Assembly (NCBI GenBank): GCA_921293015.1
Contig: OV121088.1
Coordinates: 23,659,645 to 23,723,644 of the forward strand
Reading direction: 5' to 3'
DNA: 64,000 bases
DNA from: Phorcus lineatus
Lineage: Eukaryota > Mollusca > Gastropoda > Trochida > Trochidae
This document shows, one piece after another, positions 50,113-63,201 of the stretch; positions within the stretch are counted from its first letter, which is position 1; each line of letters starts with the position of its first letter. A model generated the notes under the pieces. It was not told where the DNA came from. It ran no database searches and worked only from the letters and a program-made list of their open reading frames with translations. The translations under genes were made by a program, and so were the position numbers.

Positions 50113-50276
50113 GTACGTCGTTTCTTCTTCCTTACTAGTAGGGATATTGTCTGGTTTTGGTGTGATATCACTCATCTCACATCAAGTGATGGGGTTAGGC
50201 TGTGTGTCACAAGTGGTACTGCCATGAATTATAGCCTTTTCCTTTTGAAAGATGAGAGATAAATGGTACTTTTTTG

Positions 50277-50600
50277 TTATCTGTCTTTCTCTCTCTCTGT
50301 CTCTCACTGTTGCTTTGTTTATGTCTTTCTGCCCTTGTCTCTCTCTCTGTGTTGCTGTATCTTATGTGCAACTGTCTCGGTATCTCTCTCTATCTCTCTG
50401 TCAGTCTGTCTCTCTTTTTTTCTCCAACTGTTGCTATATGTTTCTATCTCTCTCTGTCTCTCTGTTGCAGTGTATTTATTTTTGTATCCTACATTTTGTA
50501 TCCCTCTGATTTTCTCTCTGTATTTAACCTTATGTCTCTCATTCTCTATTTAACCTTGAATGTCTTTGTATTTTTTCTCTCTATTACTCTATAATTTGCT
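50277..50600. repeat. Degenerate CT-rich simple-sequence tract
   Basis: CTCTCTCTGTCTCTC-like words recur with interruptions through about 320 bases. The overlapping Ser/Leu-rich frames on this strand are products of the low complexity and are not genes. Confidence 0.85.
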
Positions 50601-53600
50601 CTTCTCTCAAAATCTTATGCCTGTGTTTCGTTGCACCATTTATGTTTCTATTGTTTATTTGTTTTTCTATTCTCATGTTTTACAAATGTTTTGTTTCATC
50701 AATATTTTAATCTTATAACCCTTCATTTCATTACAATGTCAATAATTTCAATTTCCAAACCATTACTTTCTAATTCTGTTCATCGTTAATTGACTAACTG
50801 CTTCATATAACTAATCTGAAAAACCTCATCCATATTTTGACATTTTCTGCTAACATTAGGTAAGACATAAACACACATTTTACTATTTGTATAATCAATT
50901 TGTTCAACTGATTTTGCACTGATGTTGGATTTTAGTCAGTTTGCCCTATACTACCTTTCGTTTAATCATCCCTCATTCATTAAGCTAGTCAGACTTCAAG
51001 CATGACTCCCATATTAGATTCCTTTCCAGTTACCAGCACTTTGCAGATGTATTGAATCATTGTGGCATCCTGTAGAATGTCTTAAGTCAGTTATCCTCAT
51101 CTTAAAACAAAAATATTCTTGAAACCTTACTAGGAAGTAGAAGTAAAATAATGATTTAAAAATATTGAGCATAAATACTTTTACATTCTACATTATATAT
51201 ATTCATTCATTTGAGGAAAAAGCATTGGCAGTTCAGAGGATTTTAGGAGGGGATCCACTTTTCTGAAAACTGAGGAGGGATGGGGTTGACCACTTTTGAA
51301 AAGTCTTTAAAAAGGGTTGTTGAACTCCCTTCACCCTCCTTGATCTACCAATGGATATTCAGTATGGATGAAAGAAATCAAGGTTTACGTTTTCGAAGCT
51401 CTCTTAGTACTAAGATAGTCTTAATCCAATTTTGATTTATGGTACTTATGATTATCTTACTTCTATGAGAGATTTATAAACGTAGGCACAGATCCCACTG
51501 CTGAAAAGGTTTTTTTTAGCGCCGGTTAAGTTTAGGCATTATATGCTATGTTTGAAGTTAACAACAGTACTAACCATGTTTGGTAGTTAAAGCAGATGCT
51601 AAGAGGTGTAAACATGATGTAGATCATACAATCTTTCAAACGCTTTCTCTGTAATGAAATTTCATGGCCAACATGATTTAAGACAAATTTTCTTGAGCAG
51701 CCTCAAACCCCAAAAGTCCTCTCTCAGTTAAAACATTATTAGTGAATCAACATACCAGACCATGGTAAATAGGTATAAGAACATTCCTTTCTTAACTTTT
51801 GTAGCCAATTTAGGTGAGGCTGTTTCTAAATGGATTATTCAATTAACTTCTTGATATAGCATGCGGAGAAAACATAGCAGATTTATACAGATAGTTTGCT
51901 GGGCATGCTTATACCTTACGAGTTAGTGTCAGTCTTTGGGTCAGTTGGTATAGTCAGTTAGCTTGTACACTGTTTGCTTTGTATGGATCATGCAGAACCA
52001 AACGGTACATTTCTTTACAAGGATTAATAAAAGAATTCCTTGATATCAGAAAATGGTCTTAGATTTTAGAAATATGTTTTATAGAAACAAATATTTTGAA
52101 AATATCAATTGAATAATATATTTTAATTAAAATTTATTAGAAAGAAAGAGCAAGATTATGAATTGTAATGAATTAAATTACTCATTGTGAAAGTACTGAA
52201 ACAATATGAAAATGTGAAGGCTAGTACTGGCATGAATGTGTTTATCATATGATAATGAAAAGAGAAAAGAGTTTAAAATTTCATTTCATCTCTAAATGGG
52301 TGAATATTATTCCTAGATTATGAAAAAAGTCCAAAAGATATAGATATTATACTTTTAATATGGAATTCAATCTCTCCTGATTCAGTGTAAGGGTCAGTTG
52401 AAGAAGAGGTCAAACACTGGGGGTTTTGTTTAGGTCATATGGCGCCAATCAGCTTTACATGCCATAATCTGGTGTTCATTTACCTATACATGTCTACATC
52501 AATATGTTTGAGGCTTATAAACACAATAGTGTAATTTTGTATGTAAGCAAATGAAAGAAAGTCATGTTAAAGAAAAATCAAGCGAAATTGGTTTTGAAAT
52601 GAAAATTTATTTCATGGGTCAATTTCATAGAAAATCATTGGAATATTTCAGAGAAATGAGATATATATATGAATGTCTATTGAAACTCCTGTATGATTGC
52701 CATTTGGCTTACATGAATAAAGGCCTTAAACAAACAAATTAATATATACAAATCAAACTGCGTACAAAAACAGTAAATACAGATTTAATTAATAAAATTA
52801 GATTGATATATGAATTAGATGTAATTGTAAAATATTCAAAACATAATCAGGGTGCTTTGTTGAAATTAATATACGATATAATTTAATAATTTTCTTAAAT
52901 ACTTCAAATTTATTTAATGCAATGCTTGAATAAAGAATTTAAAGCATCAAAAAATATCTTATCAATAGAAAGCCACACGTAATTTTTAAAAAATGACAAA
53001 ATAGGATAAGAAATATTTTGTTTTCATGTGATTTAAACATGAAGGCAAGGTACTTGTCATTTATATATTTAATGGAGAAAATCATTAATGATTTTTTAAA
53101 AAGTTTTCTCAATAAGAAAACAAATCATCCCTCAAAAATGGCAAAGGGGTAACTTTTGTTATCAGTTTTGAATTATGAGTTTACTTTCCTTATGCTCATA
53201 TGAGAAGTAAGATATCTTCGATAATTTATTGTGAATATAATGCTGTAACGTATGTCACTGTTAAGTGTTTTATGAGGAAATGACTGATAGCTTCATCGAG
53301 CTGTTGACAAAAGCAATACCATTGTCTTTTGATTAATATATTTCTAATTATTCAAACTTAGTGGGAAAAGTTAATTAATATCCTGGAAAGAGTAACAAAA
53401 TTCACTTTTTGTTAAACTGTATTAAAACTTGAAATATTTAAATTTACATACAAGGTTTGTTCATATATTTATCTTACTTATTCAATCTAATGATTTAGAT
53501 TTATCTTATAATTATTTGGATTACTTAAAAACCAAAGAATGAAATATTTGAAATATACAAAGTTTGGATTAAAATATTAGAACTTAATGGTGATGTAACA

Positions 53601-53909
53601 CTTTCACCACTGGATATTCATAAGTTCCTTGTGCATTCACACAAATCTTAAATCCTACAAATTTTGACATTTTCTCGTCATTTAAACTAAATTCGGACAA
53701 TTTTTGTCTATGTAGAGAATAAAGTTCTAAGTCGGAGGCTATATAAGTGTCATGACATCTCTGCTTACAATGAAGCCTGTTGTAATGCACATGATAGAAG
53801 GGTGAAATAGGTGTCAGTACATAACACGTACATTACACTGATTGATGGCTGTCAACAGTGCCTTTGAAAGCGACAGTAAAGGTCTATAATGATAGGTTAC
53901 AGGATCGGT

Positions 53910-54420
53910 GGAGATAAGCCTAATTGTGGTCTGCATTTTAAGTGATCAATTTCAGTGAAGTCAACTTTTGTTGATCTTTGTTTTCTGAACAACAATTTCA
54001 GTGAAATCAGCATTATTTCAAAGGGAATACTTTAGTGCTGGTCTCTCTTCTAAATGATCAGTTTCACTGGAATCAACAAGAATGTTCAAGGATTCATGGA
54101 GAAAAGAGGAATACCTATTATTGGTCTCTCTTGTTGATTGAGCAGTTTCGCTGAAATTCATGAAATTGAAGTAATTTTTCAACACATAAGGATATGTGGG
54201 AAAGAAGGGAATAACCTTTTTGATTCTAAGTGATCAATTTCTTTGAAATCGACAAGCGATGATAACATCATGGACAAGGGCAAGACATATATTTCATTGA
54301 TATCAACGTAGACTGTCAAACTCGAAGTTCCTATTTCCATGGACCAAGGAGAATAGCTATTAGCAGTGATCACCTCCAAATGATCAATTTCACTGATCTT
54401 GATGATCTGTTGACATGCAT
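53910..54420. repeat. Array of about five diverged ~110-bp units
   Basis: Units share TGATCAATTTCAGTGAARTC or close variants (about 53943, 53995, 54057, 54229 and 54381), ATCAACA-type text, a CATGGA-GAAAAG-GAATA block and GGTCTCTCTT. Divergence is high, so the array is old. Non-coding. Confidence 0.65.
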
Positions 54421-55350
54421 GGGTATGTAAAAGTCAGTTATTTGAAAGTTTTCTGTTGGAAACTGGTGATTTAGAAATTGGAAATATGAGATGGACATTT
54501 TTAAGATATTCTGTTTGGAGAGACACTAGCTTAGATATTTTGTGATCAACCTGTGATTGTACATACATTTATACAACTTTACTTTGTGGAATATGTGTTT
54601 GAAATTGATAGGTGAGTTGCTTTCAATATATTTGCAATAATTATCTGAGTTTACTTTGAAACTTTGTGACCAACCTTATGTTCAAATACTTTAGCACAAC
54701 TGTTAGTCATTGACATTTGATGAGATTTTTTGAAAATCAAAAAAACAATTTCTCAATTACTTGTTTTACTAAAAAAAAAGAATAAGAATTTGTTATTGTA
54801 TTTTGTAAATATATTTTCTAGACACCATTTTTTTTACCTTCATTGAACCAGAAAAACATATCTATTTGAGTTTTATAATCTGTTGTCTGTGGTAGATACT
54901 TTGTAACATTAGCATATGTAAGTTAATATGATATAAATGGTCAACATAAAATTATGTATATAGAAAAATTATAACTTTGATCTTATATCCCCTGTAAGGG
55001 TTTGACCTTTGTTTGTTATTCTAGCATATGGCCAAGTAATAAATACATCAACAGTGGTACTAAATCTGTCTACATTGATACACAAGGCGTATGTGAAATA
55101 CAGTACTTCATCAATTATTTGGTCACTTTGTGCCTTGTTTTTACTTATATTGGGATAAATAATCAAAATAAGTAAACAAGATTTTCTGTAGTGTACTTTT
55201 GCCAAATGTCAATGGCTCTGGATAGTATTTTTGGTACTTACCGGTAACTGGTGAATTCATATTCAGTGCTATAGAGTTTTGATTCCTGCTAAGGGCTCAG
55301 TACTTTCATTGACAGTATGATTTAGTATATATGTTTTCAATGCATTTACA

Positions 55351-55420
55351 TGGTCAAAAAGCACAGTGGTTAATGTTTTACTTGTGATCCTTAGGTCCAG
55401 GTTCAAATCCTATTAATTCA
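55351..55420 (+). repeat. tRNA-like SINE head, decayed
   Basis: AAGCACAGTGGTTAATG (A-box-like) and AGGTTCAAATCC (B box) lie about 35 bases apart, like the head of the SINE at 22302. The body is not preserved, so only the head is called. Confidence 0.5.
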
Positions 55421-56858
55421 CCTTAACTTTTACCAAAGTTAACACAGGAGTTAGTGTGCTATCTTGGTTGGAGTTTGAGGTTAACAACTCAACCTTACAA
55501 ATGATGAAGTGGTTAGTGATTTTGTACAATGACTATGCTGAAACTCCACCTATTGAAGAAACGTATTTGAGTAAAATAAATTCTTAGAGTACAAATGAGT
55601 ACAGTGCTTGTCTGAAATGCAGTACAAAAATGCTTCGTTGGACTGAACTTTAGTCTATGAAATAATTCACTGTTACTGCATCTATGATATTCTTTTCTTT
55701 GGGCTCCTAATTTCATATGTGTATTTAGTCAAATCTAGACTTGCTTAATGAGGACCTAGACTGTATTAAAGGCTCCTTTTATACATAGTCATTAAGCAGT
55801 ACTAAAGCTTCGCTTGTTCAAGCAGATATGATCCCAATTTCACTGCAATGTTTATGAATTGCACTCAGATTTCTCCCTAAGTAATAGCAGTTTTATACCA
55901 GAAATGTATTACCTAAGTAACTCAATGCCAATGTTAGAAGTATAAACCAAAAGAATTCCAAAAGTAGTCAAAGTTATTCTGGAATCCTGAGTTTGTTTAG
56001 CAGCTGGAATACCATTATTGGTTTGACAGAATCTTATCAACAATCAGGTGTAATTAGGAGATGGAGGGATTAGTGGGGAGTCAAGTCAGGTGAAAACCTA
56101 CACCTGTTGTATTTACCTGCTGACGAGATTGGCTCTGATGTTCGAGTACAAATTGGGGTTACTCCCTCCTTGTATCTACCTGATAGATCTAGACTTGGGG
56201 CAGTACTTTTCGTAATTGATAAACTTTTATAATTGAGTGCAAATAATTTGTTTAGGATTAACTTTATTATCTTATAAAATAGAAATCATGATGTCTCTGC
56301 ATGGATTGTGAAAATGAGATTCAACAATAATTCAAAATCAAAACTTTTAAGTTGTGAATTACCTAATTTTGTGAAAAGGTACACATGATTATTTAAAGTA
56401 TGATAATTAATTGCTGAAAATATAAGCATGGTGGTGTCAAATTACTTAGTGTTAATATTTTTACTTAAAAAACTTGAAAAATGATAATTTAGACATAGTG
56501 TAATTGATCATTATTCTGATGATTGGTTTTGAAAACCTAACCATCATCACATATATGAATAACTTTTTAAAGTCAAATAAAAAGTATTTGATAAATAACA
56601 ACTTCGTCACTAACCGACAAAGAATTAAAATATTATTTTCCATAAATGCTTGTCTTTATGTTGTTGTCAGTCTCAAACATGCTTGATGGAATGCATATCT
56701 ATGTTGCATGGATGCATTAAATGCATAAATCATCTTTACCATGACAGCAATTATCACTAATTTTTATATTTTTGGTTTGTTACTATCATTACTAACAGTT
56801 TTCAGGGAACAAATTGAAACTGCAAAATTATACTTTTAAGTGTCGAATTAATTTTCAG

Positions 56859-57005
56859 AGTAAAAAGCTCAAGGATATAGAACAGAAGAACCGGCAATTA
56901 AATGAAAAGAACAAAAAATTTCTTGACAAGAACGTAGAACTGACCTCACTGAACAGAACCTACCAGGACCAATCACAATTGCTCACAGAAGAACACAAAA
57001 AGCTT
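56859..57005 (+). CDS. JAKMIP: JAKMIP-like coding exon 4
   Basis: This exon adds residues 324-372, beginning SKKLKDIEQKNRQLNEKNKK. The acceptor ATTTTCAG and donor CTT/GTAAGT give phase 0 at both ends. The 49 codons are pure coiled coil, very rich in K, N, E and Q. The EQKNRQLNEKNKKFLDKN stretch corresponds by order and spacing to the JAKMIP block EKNKRMNKKNEDLLQSI, followed in both by an N..L-T-E run. This exon has the AT-leaning codon use of its surroundings, unlike exons 1, 2 and 5. Confidence 0.87.
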
Positions 57006-58389
57006 GTAAGTTATACGTGTAGTGGTAGCAACATCCTAACATAGAATTCTTTGCTTTCTACTAATGATAGCCTTGAAGAATTCATCATTATACTATAAGT
57101 CTCATATTGTTCCCCCTAAGGTGTAAAAAATATGGAGAAACCAAAAGTGTAAACTTGGCAGTATTACCCTAAAAGTCCTATCATTATACTAAAATAATTT
57201 CATGATTCAAATATACTGAAAATGGAATGTTTCCCCTTAATTTTCTCAAACATGATGAGATAAGGTTGAAATGATTCACAACTGCAATGTGAGGAAAATT
57301 GCTTTCTTGCATGCATGAAAGTGTTTTGTCAGTTACACCAATTACAAGTATTTGCTGCCAGTTATCATGATCTATACCTGCCAGCATTATCAAGGAAGGG
57401 ATTATTTGAAACAATATTCTCTTAACTCTAAAACTCTAAATATGAGCCTTGGAACGGCATCAATATTTGGTTACTGAACCGAGGGTCCTATACAGCGAGA
57501 CGTGTATAACCAGATCAGCTGATTCTTCAGGGCCTCTTTGGTGTGGCAATCTATGTATTCTAAGAAAATGTAGTCTGAATTTAGGAAAAATTTACAAGAT
57601 ACACTTCTTAGATATTGATTATCCTGAATATGAAAATGCTGCCTCTGAAGATGTTCTGCATTATTATATTATCAATGATATAAAAAAAAACCCAAGGATT
57701 CAACTTCTTTTACCAAGAATATGAGCATAAGGATCAATATATTTTCCTGCCTGTTGTACACATACTGAAAGGAGTTCCAAAGTTTCAGCAGAATAACAGG
57801 AAGTAGTATAGTTGCAGTTGATGATCATGTCTACAAGATTTACATTTGAGAATGTACTGGAAGTATAAACAGCTTACCTCAAAGTGGCAGGATATTGCCT
57901 ATATCAGCCTTGTGGAATCTCTTGGAATGTAAACCATTGGTGCCATGAACATAATTATGGCTTTACTTCTTTCTCTACAGATTTCCTGGTATCTAGTGAT
58001 ATTTTAATTCTTCATTCCTCTGCCCTTGTCATTGGTTTAATTTTTGAAATATGTTTTGAATTGAAATAATAACTCGCATAAGAAATCCACTGATATAATT
58101 CTTAAGAAATAATTCAAAAGAATTCATTCAAATAAGTAAAAGACTACAATTAAATAATCCTATATCTTGCAATTACTCAGTGTTTAAAATTCATTCCAAG
58201 TGCATGTCTTCACAAGATTCTATGATTATGCCGACACATCGCAACAAACACACCCCAGAGTGAGTATCACTTACAATTTCCTTTGTTCCCATCCAAAAAC
58301 ATCTCTGCCTTCAACACCTCAAGAATTATCCCTGTAGATTTGGTAATTAGTGATTTTACCCATGGTCTGAAAGCAAGAGAGCATGACCA

Positions 58390-58970
58390 AATATAAACAC
58401 ATGACAAGTGGAGTCTTCTTCGCAGAAGCAAATTCCACAGTGATGGAAGGGTTGTTTTATTGAAAATTGGACAGGATTGAATTGGAACAAATGGTAATAT
58501 TTGACAGGGGATATTTGAAAATACTGAAGCATTTTGTTATACAACTTGAACTTTTATGAATCATTTTCAGGTTGTTTTTTTTATTTCTGTCCAAATCTTT
58601 ATACAATTGTATGGTATGGTATTGTATGGTATTGTATTTACTCCTGTAAGTAAGTTAAACTTGTATTCAGCCTCTGAAAATAAGTTCTAAAAAATGCTTA
58701 TTTTTATTAAGTATAGAAATTAAGGAGCCTAAGAGAAATGTGACTTCTAATCTAAACTTGCTTTTCAAGAGGTTAATCTTGGGGTGAAATAGGGTTAAAC
58801 CATCAATCGACATGACAAAGTTGAATTGGAGCAATCTTCACAGAAGCCACAGAGATAGAAGGTCGGGTTGTGTTAAAATAAACATGGTAAAAATTGTTTG
58901 ATAAATTGGTAATATTTTATGGGAAATTATTGAAAATATTGAAATATTATGAAGTGTAATACTTTTTAAC
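58390..58970. repeat. Diverged direct duplication, offset about 410 bp
   Basis: Copies at about 58400-58550 and 58805-58965 share CATGACAA, TCTTCRCAGAAGC, a CCACAG-GAT-GAAGG block, GGGTTGT-TTA, TTGGTAATATTT-like text, GGGRWATT-TTGAAAATA and a TGAAGYATT-like end. Old tandem duplication, non-coding. Confidence 0.6.
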
Positions 58971-61149
58971 CACTGAGGTTCTACTCCCTGTTTTGATATT
59001 ATTGTTACGTAAATTATGATTTGCTTCATTTATTGTTTGTAAATAAACGTGATAGGAAAGTTAAGGATCTTCCCAAAACCAGATGCTATGCCGAGATGAA
59101 AGGCTTTGTGTACTAAACATGGTATAGAATTATGGATCAACACTCAAGCTAAGTTAAAACATTAAAGCATCAGGAGCATGCATGTAACCATGCAGTGACC
59201 TTTTTGTATGTACACATTCTACATTTTCAGAATTTAAGTTTTTAGCAATCATTGTATAAAAAAATAGTCTTCAGAAAACTGGATGAGAACTATAGAGAGA
59301 AAAACATGATGCAGGATTCAGATTTACTGAACAAGATGAATTATCTATAACTATGGGTAACACTTAAAACAAGAGGACAAAGTAAATGATTATGCACAGT
59401 CATTTCGTATTTTTTTTAACCATTCTGTATATTTAAATTTTCTGGAATTTTTAACATACCATTGACTTTTGGAAATTTGCAGAATAAAGAATAATATCTT
59501 TCTGTCTTGTTAATTAATTGCTATTGAAAACTTAATTAAAAAAAGATAAAGGCTTTTTGCAATGAGTGATAATATAAACTGATCTACAATAGATGTGTAT
59601 GAATTTTATATGAACAAATGGAAAAGAAGCTTTTTAATGTAGTTATAAGCATTAGAAGTAACAAACAAAATATTATTAAACAAATCTTTCCAACACCTTT
59701 TCCTGTGTCAGCACAGAACTTATTTTAGTTGAACAAGAAAAAACACATAATTTTTGTGAATCAAATACTTCTAAAGTGGGTGTCAACAGCCATTAACAAG
59801 ATATGATTATCTGAGAAATGGATTTATTTCTCCCAGCTCTTCCATAGATTTGAGTGTGATATGTTGTGAGGAAGATTAGTGCAGACATAAACTATTTCCC
59901 TATCTACCAGTGTTGGCAACGAACCTTAAAAAGTTCCTGAAACTGAGGGCAGTGTATATAGGGTAAAGATGCACTAGTTCTTACAGACTTAACTTGTCTG
60001 TAAATGTATCTCATAAAGCCTGGAGAAAAAGAAAGTTTACCTCGCATAAAAAAAACTTTAAAAATCATGGGTTTTTTTGCTATTTACTGAATTGCTTTCA
60101 ATTTGCTTAAACATAGAATCAGAAATGTTACTTTTGAAAACCTCTTATGTCCATTTTGGCAACTGAATTTAAAATGGCACCCAAATACCCTCCAAGACTC
60201 ACATATGTAAGAAGAAGTTCAGCGAGTCCAAAAAATAATATCTGTATTTTCAAAGATACAGAAAGTTCAGGAATCCAATTTAAGTTTAGGGTTTCACTAT
60301 CTGGTTCTTCATTCCGAAGACTATCAGTTTGTCTGGAACCTCTCATGACTGTCTAGCAACACCCATTCTGTGTCGGTTGAATTAATAGCTTCTTCTGATA
60401 GCATCTTCAGTGCACTTCAATATGGGAAGTCATCACTAGAATGGTCTTTTTGAAAATGAAATGGTTTTTAAATGAATTTTACAAATTCACAGTTCCCCAG
60501 ATTGGTTATCCAGTACATGAGATTGAAATCTTATCTGTGAAGTTTTTTAAATGAGTTTCTTAACCATTAACTTTCAACATAATGCTTTTAAAATGTAAGG
60601 TTTTTAAAACAAATTATCTTTAAGGAGACAAAACCATTATATCAAAATAGCTAAAGTAACATGTTTGAAAAATCAGGATACCTTCAACATTTTCATGTTC
60701 AAGATTTTAAAATGATCATCTTCAGAACTTACATGAAAAGAGCAAATGGAAAAGTTGATTAATTATATCTTTAAAATTCTATGAATAAATATATGATAGT
60801 ATGCGAGCTATTATGACACATAGAGATGACATAATGAGAATTCAATAGCTTATCACAATCAATCTTTGTTCCATAAAATTCGAATAAACAAAATATTGTT
60901 AGTATCACATGTCTTTTCACTGAAATAAATGTTCACCAGACATGAGCTAATTTTTTTGACCATTCTTTATTAAGCCATCATATCAGTTTGAAGGTTACAT
61001 TGAACCCATTTTCAGATTTTGAAAGATACAGTAAACACATTAAGAGCTCATTATTTCTAAGACTACAACAAACACAACCACCCACTGTCTGTAGACAGCT
61101 AGTGAGAGCCAGATTCTCTCTGGAATGTGTTTACAGAGGTGCTTCCAAT

Positions 61150-61480
61150 AACTACCTGTTCATCTCACTTACCATTGCTGCCAAACTTTGGCACTGGAGC
61201 AAAATGTCCATCAGCATTACCCTTGCCGCCACAGTTAGGTTAACGGTCACTGATGTGGAAACTGAGACTATTTAGAGAATACTTTCAAGAGCAAAGTGTA
61301 GTTTTAGTATAACATTGTTAGCAAACTTCGGCACTGGATCAAGATGACATCAGTATTACCTTTGCTGCCACAGATAGGTGAACAGTCCCTGAGGTGGAAA
61401 TTAATCCTGATATGTTTGAAGAAGCTTTTTGAGAACAAACTAGCCATATTTATACCATATCAACCATAATTTGGCACTAC
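61150..61480. repeat. Two to three diverged ~140-bp tandem units
   Basis: GCMAACTTYGGCACTGGA, ATCAGYATTACC, TTGCYGCCACAG, TAGGTKAAC and GTGGAAA occur in order at about 61179-61265 and again at about 61320-61400; a third AATTTGGCACTACATCAAAA starts near 61469. The 95-codon open frame at 60988-61275 covers the first unit and is not recognised as a protein. Confidence 0.65.
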
Positions 61481-62388
61481 ATCAAAATTTTGAGATATAG
61501 AAGATGTATGTATGTTTATGTTTATATGGTTACTGATAAAACCATCAGGTATCGATAAATTACGGGGCAACCTGTCTCTTTGGATTATCATTGAAACCAC
61601 AGTTTTACCTGACAACAAGAATTGTTTCAAAGAATTTTGAGAAAATAGAGAATGGTTTTCCATTGGCGACAATTCTTTTTACTTTGTTTAAATCTTCTTT
61701 AACTTTACCCTTGTTATATCATAGTTCAGAAGGTTGTTCCAATCACAGTTTGATCTGTGGCAAATGTTTAACTAGATTATTTTTTGCAGTGTAAGGTAGT
61801 TTAAATATGATAACTAGTTGGGTTTGTTTGTGTACTTAGTGAGAAAATAATTAGCTCCTTTTGCTCTTAACAGCCAACAGAGGTTGTTCTGTGTCCTAGA
61901 GTTAAAACAAGCTCTTGGCAAGGATTCAAATACTAGTGTGCTGAGTTCATACATAAGGGAGGTGTTGAATGTTTAAATTGTAAACTTTAAGAAAAAGTAT
62001 GATGTTGCTGTGTAAATTTTGTTTACTTCAATGAGTTATGGGTATAGTATTCAATATCTTTATCTTGATGTATAATTTTCACATTTTTGTCATATTTTGA
62101 TAACCATCTGTCTTTTATTGTCCCCCACTCCAGCGCAACATCATTTGACCTTGCCCTTATTTTCAAGTTAGGTCACCCCAACACTTTGACCACTTTTGAT
62201 GAAACCTTTACAAACCATTGCAACTAATGTCTCCAAATATGTACATAGAACACAACTTTTAAGATCTTAGGCAACTTGCATTTTATTCTAATGTATGACA
62301 ACAGACATTCAATGGTAAACACAAGTCTTTTACTTATCATTAATGTAATATATGAAGGGTTTATTTTCTACCCACCAAATTATTAAAA

Positions 62389-62642
62389 CAAACACTATCA
62401 ACTCCTAACTGCCCTCCTGTTTTAGATAAGTCTCCAAAATTACGTTTGACTATTTGACGCGCGCCACTGTCCAGTTTTTTATCATAATTGCGACGTTCTA
62501 CCTTCATATTGTCACTGTAAAAAACCCAATAAGCTTTAACATGTGTCTTTTTGGTAACAGTCGATACTTTGCGATGAAATGACACCATTGATTAAGTTTG
62601 GCATATATGACTCCAACAACTCAGGGGGGGGGGGGGGGCTCT
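62389..62642 (-). mobile_element. Truncated copy of MITE family A with a poly-G run in its terminal repeat
   Basis: Read on the minus strand it starts TTAA-AGAGCC, then a run of 15 C, then TGAGTTGTTGGAGTCATATA and on, matching 26124-26400. The G run (62624-62638) replaces part of the AGAGCCACTCCGTGA end. Relative to the full copy about 120 interior bases are missing after GGAGGGCAGTTAGGA, and the other terminal repeat is absent. TTAA borders the preserved end at 62643-62646. Confidence 0.75.
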
Positions 62643-63030
62643 TTAATCTCACCCACATTGTCGATTGATCGGAGTGAACTTAAATATATTGGTGGCATTA
62701 TTGGTTGATCTAGGAAGTACATGAATCTTATTAAGAATGCCCCAACCACAAGCTGCCCCCCTTCTTTTCAGGTTTCTATTTCATGAACCTTTTGATCATG
62801 TGTAACATTAGATTTCTCTTTTGCAGAAAGAACATTATAATCATTTCATGAATACCTGAACAATTTTTTTATAAAGCTAATCAGATACTTTTCTCTATTT
62901 CTGTTAATTTTATCTCTTACTTTAACCAGCAAAAATCGAGAGAAATATTATATGCCTTTCATTGTCAAGCTTTCAGTTTCTCAATCATCTTCTCACTTCA
63001 TGTCTTACAGTTTTCTGTTCCTCTTTGCAG

Positions 63031-63201
63031 AAGGAACAACATGAACATTCACGGCGGAAGTGCCAACAGGTTTTGAAGCAGCTGCAGCTGGAGCGATGTG
63101 AGCGAGGTGGGCTGGAGGAACAGCTGGCCCAGATGGACGGTATCAAGCAGCAGCTGACAGACCAGGGCAAGACCATCGCCTCGCTCAAACAGTCTTGCTC
63201 A
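63031..63201 (+). CDS. JAKMIP: JAKMIP-like coding exon 5 (last in window)
   Basis: This exon adds residues 373-429, beginning KEQHEHSRRKCQQVLKQL. The acceptor is CTCTTTGCAG and the donor TGCTCA/GTGAGT; both ends are phase 0. It is coiled coil with regular leucines (QQVLKQLQLERCERGGLEEQ, then IKQQLTDQGKTIASLKQ) and three cysteines. It is the exon least like JAKMIP1 and was placed by continuity of frame and coil. The final 36 bases are also the start of the tandem array in the next intron. The rest of the protein lies beyond the window; reading on into the intron adds 22 codons and stops at 63268-63270. Confidence 0.87.

Larger units (their letters stand above)
50113..56858 (+). other. Intron 3 (6.7 kb)
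   Basis: From GTACGT at 50113 to ATTTTCAG at 56858. It holds a degenerate CT-rich tract, a diverged array and a tRNA-like relic, listed separately. The stretches 50600-53900, 54430-55350 and 55520-56850 are AT-rich with no recognisable gene or element. A possible earlier acceptor TTTTCAG at 56805 is out of phase with exon 4. Confidence 0.85.
57006..63030 (+). other. Intron 4 (6.0 kb)
   Basis: From GTAAGT at 57006 to CTCTTTGCAG at 63030. A diverged duplication, a small tandem array and a MITE copy are listed separately. The stretches 57010-58380, 59000-61150, 61490-62380 and 62650-63000 are otherwise AT-rich with nothing recognisable. A second acceptor-like CTTACAG ends at 63010, 20 bases before the used one and out of phase. 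Confidence 0.85.

Noticed and set aside
50252-50594. Three overlapping Ser/Leu/Cys-rich open frames
   Set aside because: They are readings of a degenerate CT-rich tract; stop codons are rare there only because of composition.
51935-52010. A-box-like TGGGTCAGTTGGTATAGTC
   Set aside because: No B box at a suitable distance.
56800-56858. Alternative exon 4 acceptor at 56805
   Set aside because: It adds 53 bases, which is not a multiple of three, and breaks the phase-0 pattern.
60128-60356. Open frames on both strands, 69-72 codons
   Set aside because: Neither resembles a known protein and the two overlap completely; this is expected by chance in a non-coding stretch.
63001-63030. Alternative exon 5 acceptor at 63010
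   Set aside because: It adds 20 bases and shifts the frame.
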